Source of the DNA: Acidocella aquatica
Lineage (GTDB): Bacteria; Pseudomonadota; Alphaproteobacteria; Acetobacterales; Acetobacteraceae
Direction of reading: 5' to 3'
Assembly: GCF_030160635.1 (NCBI RefSeq)
Contig: NZ_BSOS01000067.1
Span: forward strand, 1-64,000
Length of the DNA: 64,000 nucleotides
Position 1 is the stretch's first letter. Every line of letters starts with the position of its first letter. Shown here in pieces: positions 8,696-17,131 of this stretch. A program made the translations under genes and the position numbers. The notes below the pieces were generated by a model. It searched no databases. It saw only the letters and a list, made by a program, of their open reading frames with translations, and had not been told where the DNA came from.

Positions 8696-9559
8696 TCAAC
8701 CATAACGCGCCACGCCGGCATAAAAATCCAGCAGAGCCTGATTGAAATCGCGCGGATTTTCAATGGTCGGATAATGCCCGCTCTCGGGGATCATCATCAC
8801 ATGAATATCCGGATAATCCCGCCGCATCTCGCTGATGAAATATTTGCGGTTATGCGCCGCCTCATCCTCGCCCACGAGCAGCATCACCGGCACTTTGGCC
8901 GCGCGCAACCGTTGCGCAATCCCCGCCCGCCGCTCCGGCGTCAGATACGGCGGCGTCACAAACGCCGCCACCGAGGTCAACTCATGCGCCTTGGTGAAAA
9001 CTTTCAATATTTCAGGGCTGTTCAAAACCTTCGGCCCCCAGAACTGCCCATATTCCAGCCGGTCCCGATACACCGCCATCATGCCCTGCTCACGCGCCAG
9101 CGCATGCATCCGCAAAAAATTCTGCTTCCCTGCCTCACCCAGCGGCTCATAAGGTTTGTGGTGTTCGTCGGAGATAATCATGCTCGCCGATGAAATCACA
9201 ATCCCCTTCACACGCTCCGGAATGCGGTCAAACAAATGCAGCGCCGTATTCGCCCCCCAATACGCCTGCCCGAACAAATAAAATTTATCCACCCCCAGAT
9301 GATCCAGCAGCGCGATCTGGTCCTCCGCCATCCGGTCAAAATTATAAAACGCATTCGCCCGCGCCGGGTCCTCAAGATGCGTGGTCAGCCCATGCCCGCG
9401 AATATCCGCCGCGATGGTGCGGTAATATTTAGAAAACACCGGGAAATTATCATCGAACCCCTCGATGTTCGAGGTCAAATTATGCACCAGCACCAGCGCC
9501 TCGCCCTGGCCCTCCGCACGGTAATTTATCTCTATCCCATTCAGCGCGATTTTCGGCAT
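8696..9559 (-). CDS. Alpha/beta-hydrolase fold protein lacking the serine nucleophile
   Basis: A 287-residue protein similar to meta-cleavage-product hydrolases: IALNGIEINYRAEGQGEALVLVHN at the start with the oxyanion region, ADIRGHGLT, then the nucleophile elbow, LLVGEDEAAHN (acid) and PESGHYPTIENP (histidine). The elbow reads LFGQAYWGANTAL, so the position normally held by Ser (G-x-S-x-G) is Ala. Acid and His are kept. Ordinary serine-hydrolase chemistry should not be possible, so it may be a lyase, a cofactor-free enzyme or a binding protein. It sits between the aldolase (1-base TAATG overlap) and the CoA transferase, which argues for a real role in the pathway rather than decay. Confidence 0.8.
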   Translation of the reverse strand: MPKIALNGIEINYRAEGQGEALVLVHNLTSNIEGFDDNFPVFSKYYRTIAADIRGHGLTTHLEDPARANAFYNFDRMAEDQIALLDHLGVDKFYLFGQAYWGANTALHLFDRIPERVKGIVISSASMIISDEHHKPYEPLGEAGKQNFLRMHALAREQGMMAVYRDRLEYGQFWGPKVLNSPEILKVFTKAHELTSVAAFVTPPYLTPERRAGIAQRLRAAKVPVMLLVGEDEAAHNRKYFISEMRRDYPDIHVMMIPESGHYPTIENPRDFNQALLDFYAGVARYG

Positions 9560-10575
9560 TACGCCGCTCCCCGCATCTTCCGCACCAAGGGTTCATACTC
9601 ACGCTGCAACGCCGCCCAGCTCTCCCCAGCAATCCGCCCAAATTCCTTAATCCGCTCCGGCACCATCTGATACGGCGGCCGGTTCGGCCCCGCCTTCATC
9701 CATCCCGCCGCATCCATGCGCCCCTTCTCCAGCGCCGTGTTATGAATCTGGAACATCTCCCAATCGCCATAACAAATCACCGGCAGCACCGCCGTGGTCA
9801 TCTTATCCGTCAGCGCCAGCGCCGCCCGCCAATCACCGCTCACCTTCGCCGCCGCCACCAGCTCGCGCAACGCCACCGCGGGTGCCGGCCCGCATGAGGC
9901 ACTGCTCGACCAAAACGCCACCGCCGTCTCCGGGTCCAGCCGCGCCGCCGCATAAAACTCCGCATCCATCGGCATCAGCCGTATCCGCCCCTTCGCGGCC
10001 TTCTGGTCGCGCAAATACGTCGCCGCACTCGCGGTCTTTGCGCAAATCACCTGCGGAATCTCCGCCACCTGCGCCCAGAACGGCGGCGGGAAATCAAACT
10101 TGAACACAAATGAATTGGCATAAATACAAACCGGCATCTCCGGCACCGCCTCCGCCAGGTCGCGGTAAAACTGCGCCGCCATATTGGCATCCGGCTTGTT
10201 CCACATCCCCGGCCCCACCATGGTGCCATCCGCGCCCAGATCATACGCCGCCCGCGTCTGCGCAATCGCCTCGCGCGTGCCAAGCGCCGTGGTGCCCGCA
10301 AACACCGGCACCCGCCCGCGCGCGCTCTCCACCAGCGTTTTTATAAACGCCTGCTTCTCGGCCACACTCAGCGCCGCGCATTCGCCCAGCGTGCCCAGGC
10401 TCAAAATCCCATCCACGCCGGAGGCAATCAACGCCTCCACCACCCGCGCCGTCTCGTCCAAATCCACCGTATCGGCCGCCCGCCAGTCGGAGGCATTCTC
10501 CTTCGCCGGTGTCGGAATAATCGCCCACGCCCCCACAACATCCGCCGCCGTCAGCCGGGTTTTACGAATCGCCAT
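9559..10575 (-). CDS. DapA-superfamily hydratase-aldolase (NahE-like)
   Basis: A 338-residue dihydrodipicolinate-synthase-fold protein. It is closest in pattern to trans-o-hydroxybenzylidenepyruvate hydratase-aldolase of naphthalene and phenanthrene degradation: DLDETARVVEALI, the GILSLGTLGECAALS block, YANSFVFKFDFPPPFWA, then the Schiff-base lysine in PQVICAKT, and FWSSSASCGPA. NahE-type enzymes hydrate and cleave an arylidene-pyruvate to an aromatic aldehyde plus pyruvate. The next upstream gene is an aldehyde dehydrogenase, which fits. ATG 10575 has AAGGTGAG upstream. No ring-cleavage dioxygenase lies in the window, so the true substrate (aromatic or other enal-pyruvate) is open. Confidence 0.85.
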   Translation of the reverse strand: MAIRKTRLTAADVVGAWAIIPTPAKENASDWRAADTVDLDETARVVEALIASGVDGILSLGTLGECAALSVAEKQAFIKTLVESARGRVPVFAGTTALGTREAIAQTRAAYDLGADGTMVGPGMWNKPDANMAAQFYRDLAEAVPEMPVCIYANSFVFKFDFPPPFWAQVAEIPQVICAKTASAATYLRDQKAAKGRIRLMPMDAEFYAAARLDPETAVAFWSSSASCGPAPAVALRELVAAAKVSGDWRAALALTDKMTTAVLPVICYGDWEMFQIHNTALEKGRMDAAGWMKAGPNRPPYQMVPERIKEFGRIAGESWAALQREYEPLVRKMRGAA

Positions 10576-10613
10576 ATTTCAACTCACCTTTTCCTAAAAC
10601 CCAGGGCGCAGCC

Positions 10614-12122
10614 TCAGCCCTGATACAGCCCGATCGGCCCCTCGGTCAGGTTCACAATCACCGCCTTGCTCTGCGTGTAATGCAGCAGCGTCTCGAACGT
10701 ATTCTCCCGCCCGAACCCGCTCTGCTTGAACCCGCCCAGCGGCTGCCCCGGCACAAAATTATAATACCGGTTGATCCACACCGTCCCGGTCTGCATTTCC
10801 CGCGCGAACCGATGCGCCCGCGTCAAATCCCTGGTCCAAACACCGCCGCCCAGCCCGTAATCAGTATCATTGGCCAGCGCCAACACCTCATCCTCATCGC
10901 GCCAGCCCAAAATACACGTCACCGGGCCAAAAATCTCCTCGCGCGCAATGCGCATATCATTGCGCACATTGCTGAAAATCGTCGGCTGAATAAACAACCC
11001 CTGCTCAAACCCAACGATCGAAGCCTTCGCCCCGCCCGCCAGCACATGCGCCCCCTCGGCACAGCCCAGCTCCAGATACCCCGCCACCTTATCAAACTGA
11101 ACCTTCGATGCCTGCGGCCCCAGCTGCGTACGCGGGTCCTGCGGATCACCCTGCCGCACATGGCCGATCTGCGCACTGAGTTTTTCCAAAAACCGGTCCA
11201 TCACCGACTCATGCACAAAGGTCCGGCTGCCCGAAATACAGACCTCGCCCTTGTTGAACACGGTCGACATCACCACCCCCTCGGCGGCGGCATCCAAATC
11301 CGCATCGGCGCACACGATGTTCGCGGATTTCCCCCCCAGCTCCATCGTCTGCGGAATAATGTTCTGGCTTGCATACTGCATGATCTTGCGCGCCGTCGGT
11401 TTCGAGCCGGTGAACGAAACCTTGCGCACCAGCGGATGGCGCACCAGCGGCTCCCCCGCCTCCGGCCCATACCCGGTCACGATATTCACCACTCCCGGCG
11501 GCAAAATATCCGCGCACTCCTTGAAGAATTCCAAAATTGAAAGCCCGGTGGATTCGGCCGGCTTCACCACCACCGTATTCCCCGCCGCCAGCGCCGGCGC
11601 CACCTTCAGCGCGGTGCAATACAGCGGAATATTCCACGGCACGATCGCGGCGCAAACCCCCAGCGGCTCGCGATGCACCAGCAGCATGCTATCGGGAAAA
11701 TCCGTGGTCTCGCCATGAATCTGCAATGGCAGGCTGGCAAAATAATCATACACCTCCGCCGTCGCGGGGATATCGAACATCGTGGCATCGCTAATCGGCT
11801 TGCCGTTATCCACCGTCTCCATCATCGCGAAATCCGCCAGCCGCGCCCGCAACCGCCGCGCCATTTCCTGCAAAACCTGCTGGCGCGCGCGCGGGTGCGT
11901 ACGCGACCATGTCTTGAACGCCCGGTGCGCCGCCTGCACCGCGCGGTCCACATCCACCGCATTGCCCGCCTGAATATTTGAGAGATGCGCCCCCGTCGCC
12001 GGGTTGCTCACCGCGATGGTTTTCCCCGAATCCCCGCCCACCCAGGCGCCATCGATGAAATGTCCATAGCTCTCCAGAAAAAGCCCGCGCCGCGTCCCGC
12101 CGGTCGCTCCATCCATCGCCAT
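10614..12122 (-). CDS. NAD(P)-dependent aldehyde dehydrogenase
   Basis: A 502-residue aldehyde dehydrogenase with PWNIPLYCTALKVAPALAAG, the SFTGS nucleotide loop, the general-base Glu in ELGGKSANIV and the catalytic Cys in NKGEVCISGSR. EEIFGPV and GGFKQSGFGRE complete the family signature. It is the first gene of the leftward operon (39 bp ahead of the aldolase) behind promoter B. It is likely to oxidise the aldehyde released by the aldolase to the acid used by the CoA ligase. The frame begins GTG-ATG-GCG-ATG; ATG 12122 is chosen since GAGGGA abuts the GTG and is too close to it. Confidence 0.88.
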   Translation of the reverse strand: MAMDGATGGTRRGLFLESYGHFIDGAWVGGDSGKTIAVSNPATGAHLSNIQAGNAVDVDRAVQAAHRAFKTWSRTHPRARQQVLQEMARRLRARLADFAMMETVDNGKPISDATMFDIPATAEVYDYFASLPLQIHGETTDFPDSMLLVHREPLGVCAAIVPWNIPLYCTALKVAPALAAGNTVVVKPAESTGLSILEFFKECADILPPGVVNIVTGYGPEAGEPLVRHPLVRKVSFTGSKPTARKIMQYASQNIIPQTMELGGKSANIVCADADLDAAAEGVVMSTVFNKGEVCISGSRTFVHESVMDRFLEKLSAQIGHVRQGDPQDPRTQLGPQASKVQFDKVAGYLELGCAEGAHVLAGGAKASIVGFEQGLFIQPTIFSNVRNDMRIAREEIFGPVTCILGWRDEDEVLALANDTDYGLGGGVWTRDLTRAHRFAREMQTGTVWINRYYNFVPGQPLGGFKQSGFGRENTFETLLHYTQSKAVIVNLTEGPIGLYQG

Positions 12123-12189
12123 CACTCCCTCAAAACTCTGTTCCTGGCTTCCGTCCCGTCCCGCCGCAATTTTTAATCATTATTATCCA

Positions 12190-12218
12190 ATAATCGACAT
12201 TAGCGTCGAAAATGTCAA
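12190..12218 (-). promoter_or_regulatory. Promoter B with TCGAC-N6-GTCGA operator
   Basis: Read on the minus strand: TTGACA (12218-12213), 17 bases, GATTAT (12195-12190). The spacer contains a perfect TCGAC-N6-GTCGA palindrome (12194-12209) touching the -10 box, a position that suits repression. It drives the aldehyde dehydrogenase operon. Confidence 0.78.
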
Positions 12219-12240
12219 CCCGCTAGCCTGCTCGCATTAA

Positions 12241-12323
12241 GTGCGATCAGGCTCTGGCCATTTTTTCCGAGGGCGATTCACGCTTTCGGCTCGCGCGGTT
12301 GAGCGAACCTCAAACGATCGCAC
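12241..12323 (-). repeat. 83-bp dispersed repeat, copy 2
   Basis: Inverse copy of 4653-4735. Its ends are exact inverted repeats, GTGCGATC (12241) and GATCGCAC (to 12323). Internally GCTC-N8-GAGC could fold. It lies 22 bp upstream of the -35 box of promoter B, and its orientation relative to transcription is the same as copy 1 relative to promoter A. Confidence 0.8.
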
Positions 12324-12324
12324 T

Positions 12325-13587
12325 CTAAACAAACCGCTCCCGCAGCCAGCCAATCACCCGCACCGCCGCAATCTCCTGCCCGCTCTGTTCATCCAACCGC
12401 AGCGACTGCCCATGGTGATTGCCCCGGATATCCACCCGCTGCTTGTCCCGGCTGCCGATGCTCTCAAATATCGCCGCCGCATCCGCCGGGAACACGCTGT
12501 TGTCCCCGGTGTAATAAATCATCAGCACCGGCTGCTTAATCGCCCCGCCGCACAGCTCAAAAGAGGCGCGCGAGATGATCCCCGACCAGGTGGAAAGCCA
12601 GCTCTCTGGCGTGCAAACCCGCGCAAACCCCACGCTCCCCACGTTGGAGACCAGCGGCTCCGCCCCCCACACACTGCCCCAGCGCCGGTCGGAAGGGTCC
12701 AGCGTGGTATCGAAGCAGCGCAAATCCGCATCCGTGCGCCACACCTCGAAAATACCCGAGAAATTCGCCTTCAGCGCACTTCCCGCGCCGCCTTCCTTCA
12801 TCCGCGCCTTCTCCGCCATGCGCTGCTTAATCGCGGCGCGCGCCCGCGCGTCGATCCGCGCCACCCGCGCCGCCTGCGCCTCGCGGTAGCGCGCAACAAA
12901 TTCCGGCGCATAGCGCGCGCCGCCCTCCTTGCCCGGCCTGAAGCCGTTCGCCGGGCTGAAGGGGTCCAGCGCCGGATCAACCGCGAGCGGGTCGCGCTCG
13001 TCAGTCACGGAGGGATCAATCATATTCCTCAGTAATTTCCCCTGCCCCGGATGCGGCGCCACGAAAATAAACCCATCCACCACCGGCAACACTGCCTCGC
13101 CCAGCTTCACCGCCCGCCCGCCAGGCGTGCGCGCCAACCGCTCCCCCGGCGGCAGCAGCGATTGGTGGTTATAAAACGCGAACAGCCCCGCCCCGCCGGA
13201 ATTGCCCAGCTGCACGACATGCTCAAACCCCAGCTCCCGCAGCTTGAGCATGCCCGCGCCCACATCCAGCACCGCCAGCTCATGCTCCAGCCGCAGATCA
13301 TTCCCCACCGTGCGCGGCCCCTGCACCCAGCAGGCATACCCAGCCCCTACCAGATGCGGCACCAGATAATGCGACACCAGCAACTCCCGCGGATGCATGA
13401 TAAACACCACCGTCTGCTCGCGGTCCTGCGCATGCAGATACCCCAGCACCGGCGCCCCGTCCGCCGTCATCAACGGAAACACCTGGGTCGACATCCCCGC
13501 CGGCACCAGCGCCGGGTCCCATGACGCTCCGCGCAGCCCAGCCGTCACCCGGCGCTCAAGTTTCGGGTCTTCGCTCTTCTCGCTCAT
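12325..13587 (-). CDS. Alpha/beta hydrolase, large form
   Basis: A 420-residue alpha/beta hydrolase with an intact triad by motif: nucleophile elbow QLGNSGGAGLFAFY (G-N-S-G-G), acid in YYTGDNSVFPAD and His in RGNHHGQSL. A helical insert rich in Arg and Ala (around residues 230-290) lies between the core halves. The frame opens earlier at a TTG, but ATG 13587 has GGAGGGG in place. The gene has its own promoter (C) with the same operator as the two promoters of the aldolase/ligase cluster, so it probably belongs to that pathway, for example as an esterase releasing the first substrate. The specific reaction is unknown. Confidence 0.8.
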   Translation of the reverse strand: MSEKSEDPKLERRVTAGLRGASWDPALVPAGMSTQVFPLMTADGAPVLGYLHAQDREQTVVFIMHPRELLVSHYLVPHLVGAGYACWVQGPRTVGNDLRLEHELAVLDVGAGMLKLRELGFEHVVQLGNSGGAGLFAFYNHQSLLPPGERLARTPGGRAVKLGEAVLPVVDGFIFVAPHPGQGKLLRNMIDPSVTDERDPLAVDPALDPFSPANGFRPGKEGGARYAPEFVARYREAQAARVARIDARARAAIKQRMAEKARMKEGGAGSALKANFSGIFEVWRTDADLRCFDTTLDPSDRRWGSVWGAEPLVSNVGSVGFARVCTPESWLSTWSGIISRASFELCGGAIKQPVLMIYYTGDNSVFPADAAAIFESIGSRDKQRVDIRGNHHGQSLRLDEQSGQEIAAVRVIGWLRERFV

Positions 13588-13730
13588 CCGCCCGCCCCTC
13601 CGGAATAAATCACCGCCTCCGCCGGGAGCCGTTGAAGCTCTTTTTACCCGGCGCCAAAAAGACAACCGGCCCCAGCCGCGTTTCCGCGCCCCAGGCCGGC
13701 CAGTCTCAGAGATACAGTCTCAGCGATCGA

Positions 13731-13759
13731 ATAGTCGACAGATACGTCGAAGCTGTCAA
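13731..13759 (-). promoter_or_regulatory. Promoter C with TCGAC-N6-GTCGA operator
   Basis: Minus strand: TTGACA (13759-13754), 17-base spacer, GACTAT (13736-13731). The spacer holds a perfect TCGAC-N6-GTCGA site (13735-13750), placed exactly as in promoter B. It drives the large alpha/beta hydrolase gene through a leader of about 135 bases. Confidence 0.75.
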
Positions 13760-13793
13760 GGCGAAGACCCGCGCGCATCGCAGGCCGCCACGT

Positions 13794-15140
13794 TCACACG
13801 TTCAGCAGCAGATGCTCCCGCTCCCAGGAGCTGATAACCCGCAAATACGTCTCATATTCCAGCCGCTTCACCGCCACCAGCACATCCACCAGCTTATCGC
13901 CCAGCACCCCGCGCATCGCCTCGGATTTATCCATCATATCCAGCGCATGGCTAAGCTCGCGCGGCAGGGTGTATTCCCCTGAATAGGCCGAGCCAATCTG
14001 TGCCGGTGTCGGCTGCAACCCCTCCACCATGCCCAGATATCCGCAGGCCAGCGTCGCCGCGAACGCCAGATACGGATTGGCATCCGCCCCCGGCACCCGG
14101 TTTTCCACCCGCATGGCCGAAGGCTCGCCAAAAGGCACCCGCAACCCGCAGGTCCGGTTGTCATACCCCCATTGCAGGTTGATCGGCGCATTGGAAAACC
14201 GCGTGAGCCGGCGATACGAATTCACATTCGGCGCATAAATCGGCATCACCGCCGGAATATATTTCTGCAACCCCGCGATATAGGAGAGAAACAACGGGCT
14301 CGCCTTGCCATCCGGCCCCGCGAACATGTTCTCGCCCGTCTTCGGGTCCACCACGCTCTGGTGCACATGCATCGCCGACCCCGGCTCGGTGCCCATCGGC
14401 TTTGACATGAAGGTGGCATAGATATTATGCCGCAGCGCCACCTCGCGCACCGTGCGCTTGAACAAAAACACCTGGTCGGCCAGATGCAGCGGATCGCCAT
14501 GCAAAAAATTGATCTCCACCTGCGCCGCGCCCTCTTCATGGATCAGCGTATCAAGGTCGAGTTCCTGCAAATCGCAAAAATCATACATCTCCTCAAACAG
14601 CGGATCGAACTCGTTCACCGCGTCGATGGAATAAGACTGCCGCCCGGTCTCCTGCCGGCCCGAGCGCCCCACCGGCGGCACCAGCGGATAATCCGGATCG
14701 GTATTGCGCCCCACCAGATAAAACTCCAGCTCCGGCGCCAGCACCGGCTTCCAGCCCTTGGCCTTGTAGAGCTGCAACACACTCTGCAGAACTTGCCGAG
14801 GCGCCATCGGCACCGGCGTGCCGTTCGCGTATTGGCAATCATGAATAATCTGCGCGGTCGGCTCATGCGCCCAGGGCACCAGCCGCACCGTGCTGGCATC
14901 GGGGATCAGTTTAATATCGATAATCGCCGGATCGGTGAGCATATCGGTCGGGTCCTCGGGATATTCCCCCGTCACCGACTGAATAAATATCGCCTCCGGC
15001 AACCGCGGCGCCCCTCCTTGAAAAAACTTCTGCGCCGGCATGATCTTGCCGCGCGGAATCCCGGTGATATCAGGCACCAGACACTCAACTTCCGTTATCC
15101 GATGCTCATCGAACCACTCTTTTAAATCAATTGTACTCAT
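13794..15140 (-). CDS. puuA: Glutamine synthetase family, probable gamma-glutamylputrescine synthetase
   Basis: A 448-residue type I glutamine-synthetase-like enzyme. ECLVPDITGIPRGKIMP is the N-terminal beta-grasp motif, APELEFYLV the first metal-binding motif, HVHQSVVD the metal/ATP motif and the NRVPGADANPYLAFAA block the C-terminal signature. PuuA-type enzymes join glutamate to putrescine with ATP as the first step of polyamine use. The call rests mainly on context: it follows a complete polyamine ABC transporter and a PuuR-like regulator lies at the head of the operon. GlnA3-like polyamine or ethanolamine synthetases are alternatives. An intrinsic terminator hairpin lies directly before its ribosome-binding site. 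Confidence 0.82.
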   Translation of the reverse strand: MSTIDLKEWFDEHRITEVECLVPDITGIPRGKIMPAQKFFQGGAPRLPEAIFIQSVTGEYPEDPTDMLTDPAIIDIKLIPDASTVRLVPWAHEPTAQIIHDCQYANGTPVPMAPRQVLQSVLQLYKAKGWKPVLAPELEFYLVGRNTDPDYPLVPPVGRSGRQETGRQSYSIDAVNEFDPLFEEMYDFCDLQELDLDTLIHEEGAAQVEINFLHGDPLHLADQVFLFKRTVREVALRHNIYATFMSKPMGTEPGSAMHVHQSVVDPKTGENMFAGPDGKASPLFLSYIAGLQKYIPAVMPIYAPNVNSYRRLTRFSNAPINLQWGYDNRTCGLRVPFGEPSAMRVENRVPGADANPYLAFAATLACGYLGMVEGLQPTPAQIGSAYSGEYTLPRELSHALDMMDKSEAMRGVLGDKLVDVLVAVKRLEYETYLRVISSWEREHLLLNV

Positions 15141-15149
15141 AACACCCTC

Positions 15150-15185
15150 AAAAAATACTCCCCCTGCGCAGCAGCGGAGGGGGAG
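15150..15185 (-). terminator. Intrinsic terminator/attenuator before puuA
   Basis: On the minus strand CTCCCCCT (15185-15178) pairs with AGGGGGAG (15165-15158), followed after TA by TTTTTT (15155-15150). The puuA start codon is only nine bases further on, and its ribosome-binding site GAGGG follows the T-run at once. It should end most transcripts after potF and lower puuA expression. Confidence 0.75.
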
Positions 15186-15193
15186 CCTTAAAA

Positions 15194-16267
15194 TTATTGT
15201 TTCGAAGCCGTCCAGATCGCGTTGAAGAGTTTCAACTTCGCGCCCGAGAGCGGCGGCAGGAAATGCAGCAGCTTGAAATCTTCCGGTGTCGGCGAAACCA
15301 GCCGCGCCTTCAGATTATCCGCCAGCATCGGCTGCGAAGCGGCATTCGGGCTACTGTAATCGTTAAAGTTCGAAAGTGCCGCACCTTCCTTCGCATCAAG
15401 GATAAAGTTGATGAACTCAAGCCCCAATTTCGCATTGGGCGCATGCGCGGGGATCGCCATGGTATCAACCCAGATCTCCGTCCCCTCCTTGGGCAGGAAG
15501 AAGCCGATATCCTTGCCCGACCCGTCGGCATAGCTGGTCGCCACATCGCCATTGAACACCATGCCCGCCGAGTTGAGCTTGGACTTCAGCTGGTCACGCT
15601 CGGGCTCACCATCCACGAACCCCGCGAAGTTCTTGCGCGCGCGGGTCTCCTTAATCAATTTCGCCGCCGCCAGCCATTCGGCCTTGGTGTCACAGGTAAA
15701 GCCATAGCCCAGATAGGCGCAGGCCGCGCCAATCGTATCCTGCCCGCTCCCGCTCATCAGCGTGAACGGATAGGTGGTATTGATCTTCGGATCAAACAGC
15801 AGCCCCCAGCTCTGCGCCGGATCTTTAATCTGATCCTGCAGATACCCAACACCCGTGGTGCCCCACTGATAGGGAATGGAATATTTATCGCCCGGATCAT
15901 AGGTCGGATTCTGGAATTTCGTTTCAAGATTCTTGAAATTCGTAATCGCGCCATGGTCCAGCGGCTGGATCAGCCCCTCGGTAATCAGGCGCGCCACATA
16001 ATAGCTGGAGGGCACCACAACGTCATATTGCGAATCCGCGCCCGCCTTCAGCTTGGCTTCCATTTCCGAATTTGAGTCATAATCGGTCTCCACCACCTTG
16101 CAGCCGCACTGTTTCTCAAAATCCGTTATCATGGCTGGGTCAATATAGGCCGACCAGGTGAACAAATTGAGCGTCGGCTGATCAGCCCGTGCGCCCTGCG
16201 GCAAAATCACCGCGGCGGCAACAAAAGCAGCGGCGCAGCTGGCGCCCAACAGTTTTGATTTAAGCAT
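15194..16267 (-). CDS. potF: Polyamine ABC transporter substrate-binding protein
   Basis: A periplasmic binding protein of 357 residues with a Sec signal peptide (KSKLLGASCAAAFVAAAVIL, cleavage after ARA). The mature protein starts DQPTLNLFTWSAYIDP, typical of PotF/PotD (LNVYNWSDYI). VVPSSYYVARLITEGLIQPLD is also standard. It delivers putrescine or spermidine to the PotHI channel. A GTG at 16273 two codons upstream is an equally possible start; AGGAG lies five bases from it and eleven from ATG 16267. It is the fourth gene of the potGHIF-puuA operon, 19 bp after the second permease. Confidence 0.9.
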   Translation of the reverse strand: MLKSKLLGASCAAAFVAAAVILPQGARADQPTLNLFTWSAYIDPAMITDFEKQCGCKVVETDYDSNSEMEAKLKAGADSQYDVVVPSSYYVARLITEGLIQPLDHGAITNFKNLETKFQNPTYDPGDKYSIPYQWGTTGVGYLQDQIKDPAQSWGLLFDPKINTTYPFTLMSGSGQDTIGAACAYLGYGFTCDTKAEWLAAAKLIKETRARKNFAGFVDGEPERDQLKSKLNSAGMVFNGDVATSYADGSGKDIGFFLPKEGTEIWVDTMAIPAHAPNAKLGLEFINFILDAKEGAALSNFNDYSSPNAASQPMLADNLKARLVSPTPEDFKLLHFLPPLSGAKLKLFNAIWTASKQ

Positions 16268-16291
16268 GGTCACGATCTCTCCTCTTGGTTG

Positions 16292-17131
16292 TTATGCAAC
16301 AGCCGGAATCCGGTTGCTGCGTTCGCGATGGCGGGTAACAAAATAATAAAGCAGGGCAACACCGATGACGGTCGCAATCATCAAGCTGCCCAGCGCATTG
16401 ATCTCGGGTGAAGAACCCTTGCGGGCAATCGCACTATAAATATAAATCGGCAGCGTGACACTCCCCGGCCCCGCGGTAAAAAAGCTGATCGTGAAATCAT
16501 CGATCGATAATGTAATCGCCAGCAAAAAACCGCCGATCAACGCCGGGCGCACCACGGGGATCGTCAGAAACACAAAGGACTTCACCGCATTGGCATATAA
16601 ATCCTGCGACGCCTCAAACAGGTTCGGGTCCAGCCCGGCAAGCCGCGCATACACCACCAGCGCCACATAAGGCGCCTGAAAGGTGACATGCGCAATCCCC
16701 ATGGTCAGCAATCCGGCCGAGAGCAACCCGGTATATTCATGCACGAAATTAAAAAATATCAGCTCCGATATACCAAAAACCAGACTCGGCATAATAATCG
16801 GTAAATAAATGATCAGGCTCGGCAGCGTCCCAACCCAAAACCCGCCGCCCTTGGCCGGGCGGAACCGGCTCAGCCCAAAACCCATCAACGTACCCAGCAT
16901 GGTGCCCAAAACCGCCGAGCCGATGGCCAGCGTCAGCGAGCGCCGCAGCGCCGCCAACACCTCCGGGTCATTCAGCAACATCCCATACGCCGCCACATTG
17001 GGCCCCGGATGCCCGAGCGACGGCGCGAACGAAAAAATCGCGATCACCGAAAGCGGCGCATACAACAACAGATAAACCGGCAGGCTGATCCCCGCCAGCA
17101 CCCGCTGAATCCTGCGTGGCACCGCGTTCAT
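16292..17131 (-). CDS. potI: Polyamine ABC transporter permease
   Basis: A 279-residue inner-membrane protein with about six hydrophobic segments, the first at roughly residues 13-33 (ISLPVYLLLYAPLSVIAIFS). The C-terminal half has the EAA-type loop (ASQDLYANAVKSFVFLTIP), where the ATPase docks. It matches PotI/PotC of polyamine importers. ATG 17131 overlaps the stop of the other permease by ATGA, so the two subunits are made in step. Confidence 0.9.
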   Translation of the reverse strand: MNAVPRRIQRVLAGISLPVYLLLYAPLSVIAIFSFAPSLGHPGPNVAAYGMLLNDPEVLAALRRSLTLAIGSAVLGTMLGTLMGFGLSRFRPAKGGGFWVGTLPSLIIYLPIIMPSLVFGISELIFFNFVHEYTGLLSAGLLTMGIAHVTFQAPYVALVVYARLAGLDPNLFEASQDLYANAVKSFVFLTIPVVRPALIGGFLLAITLSIDDFTISFFTAGPGSVTLPIYIYSAIARKGSSPEINALGSLMIATVIGVALLYYFVTRHRERSNRIPAVA

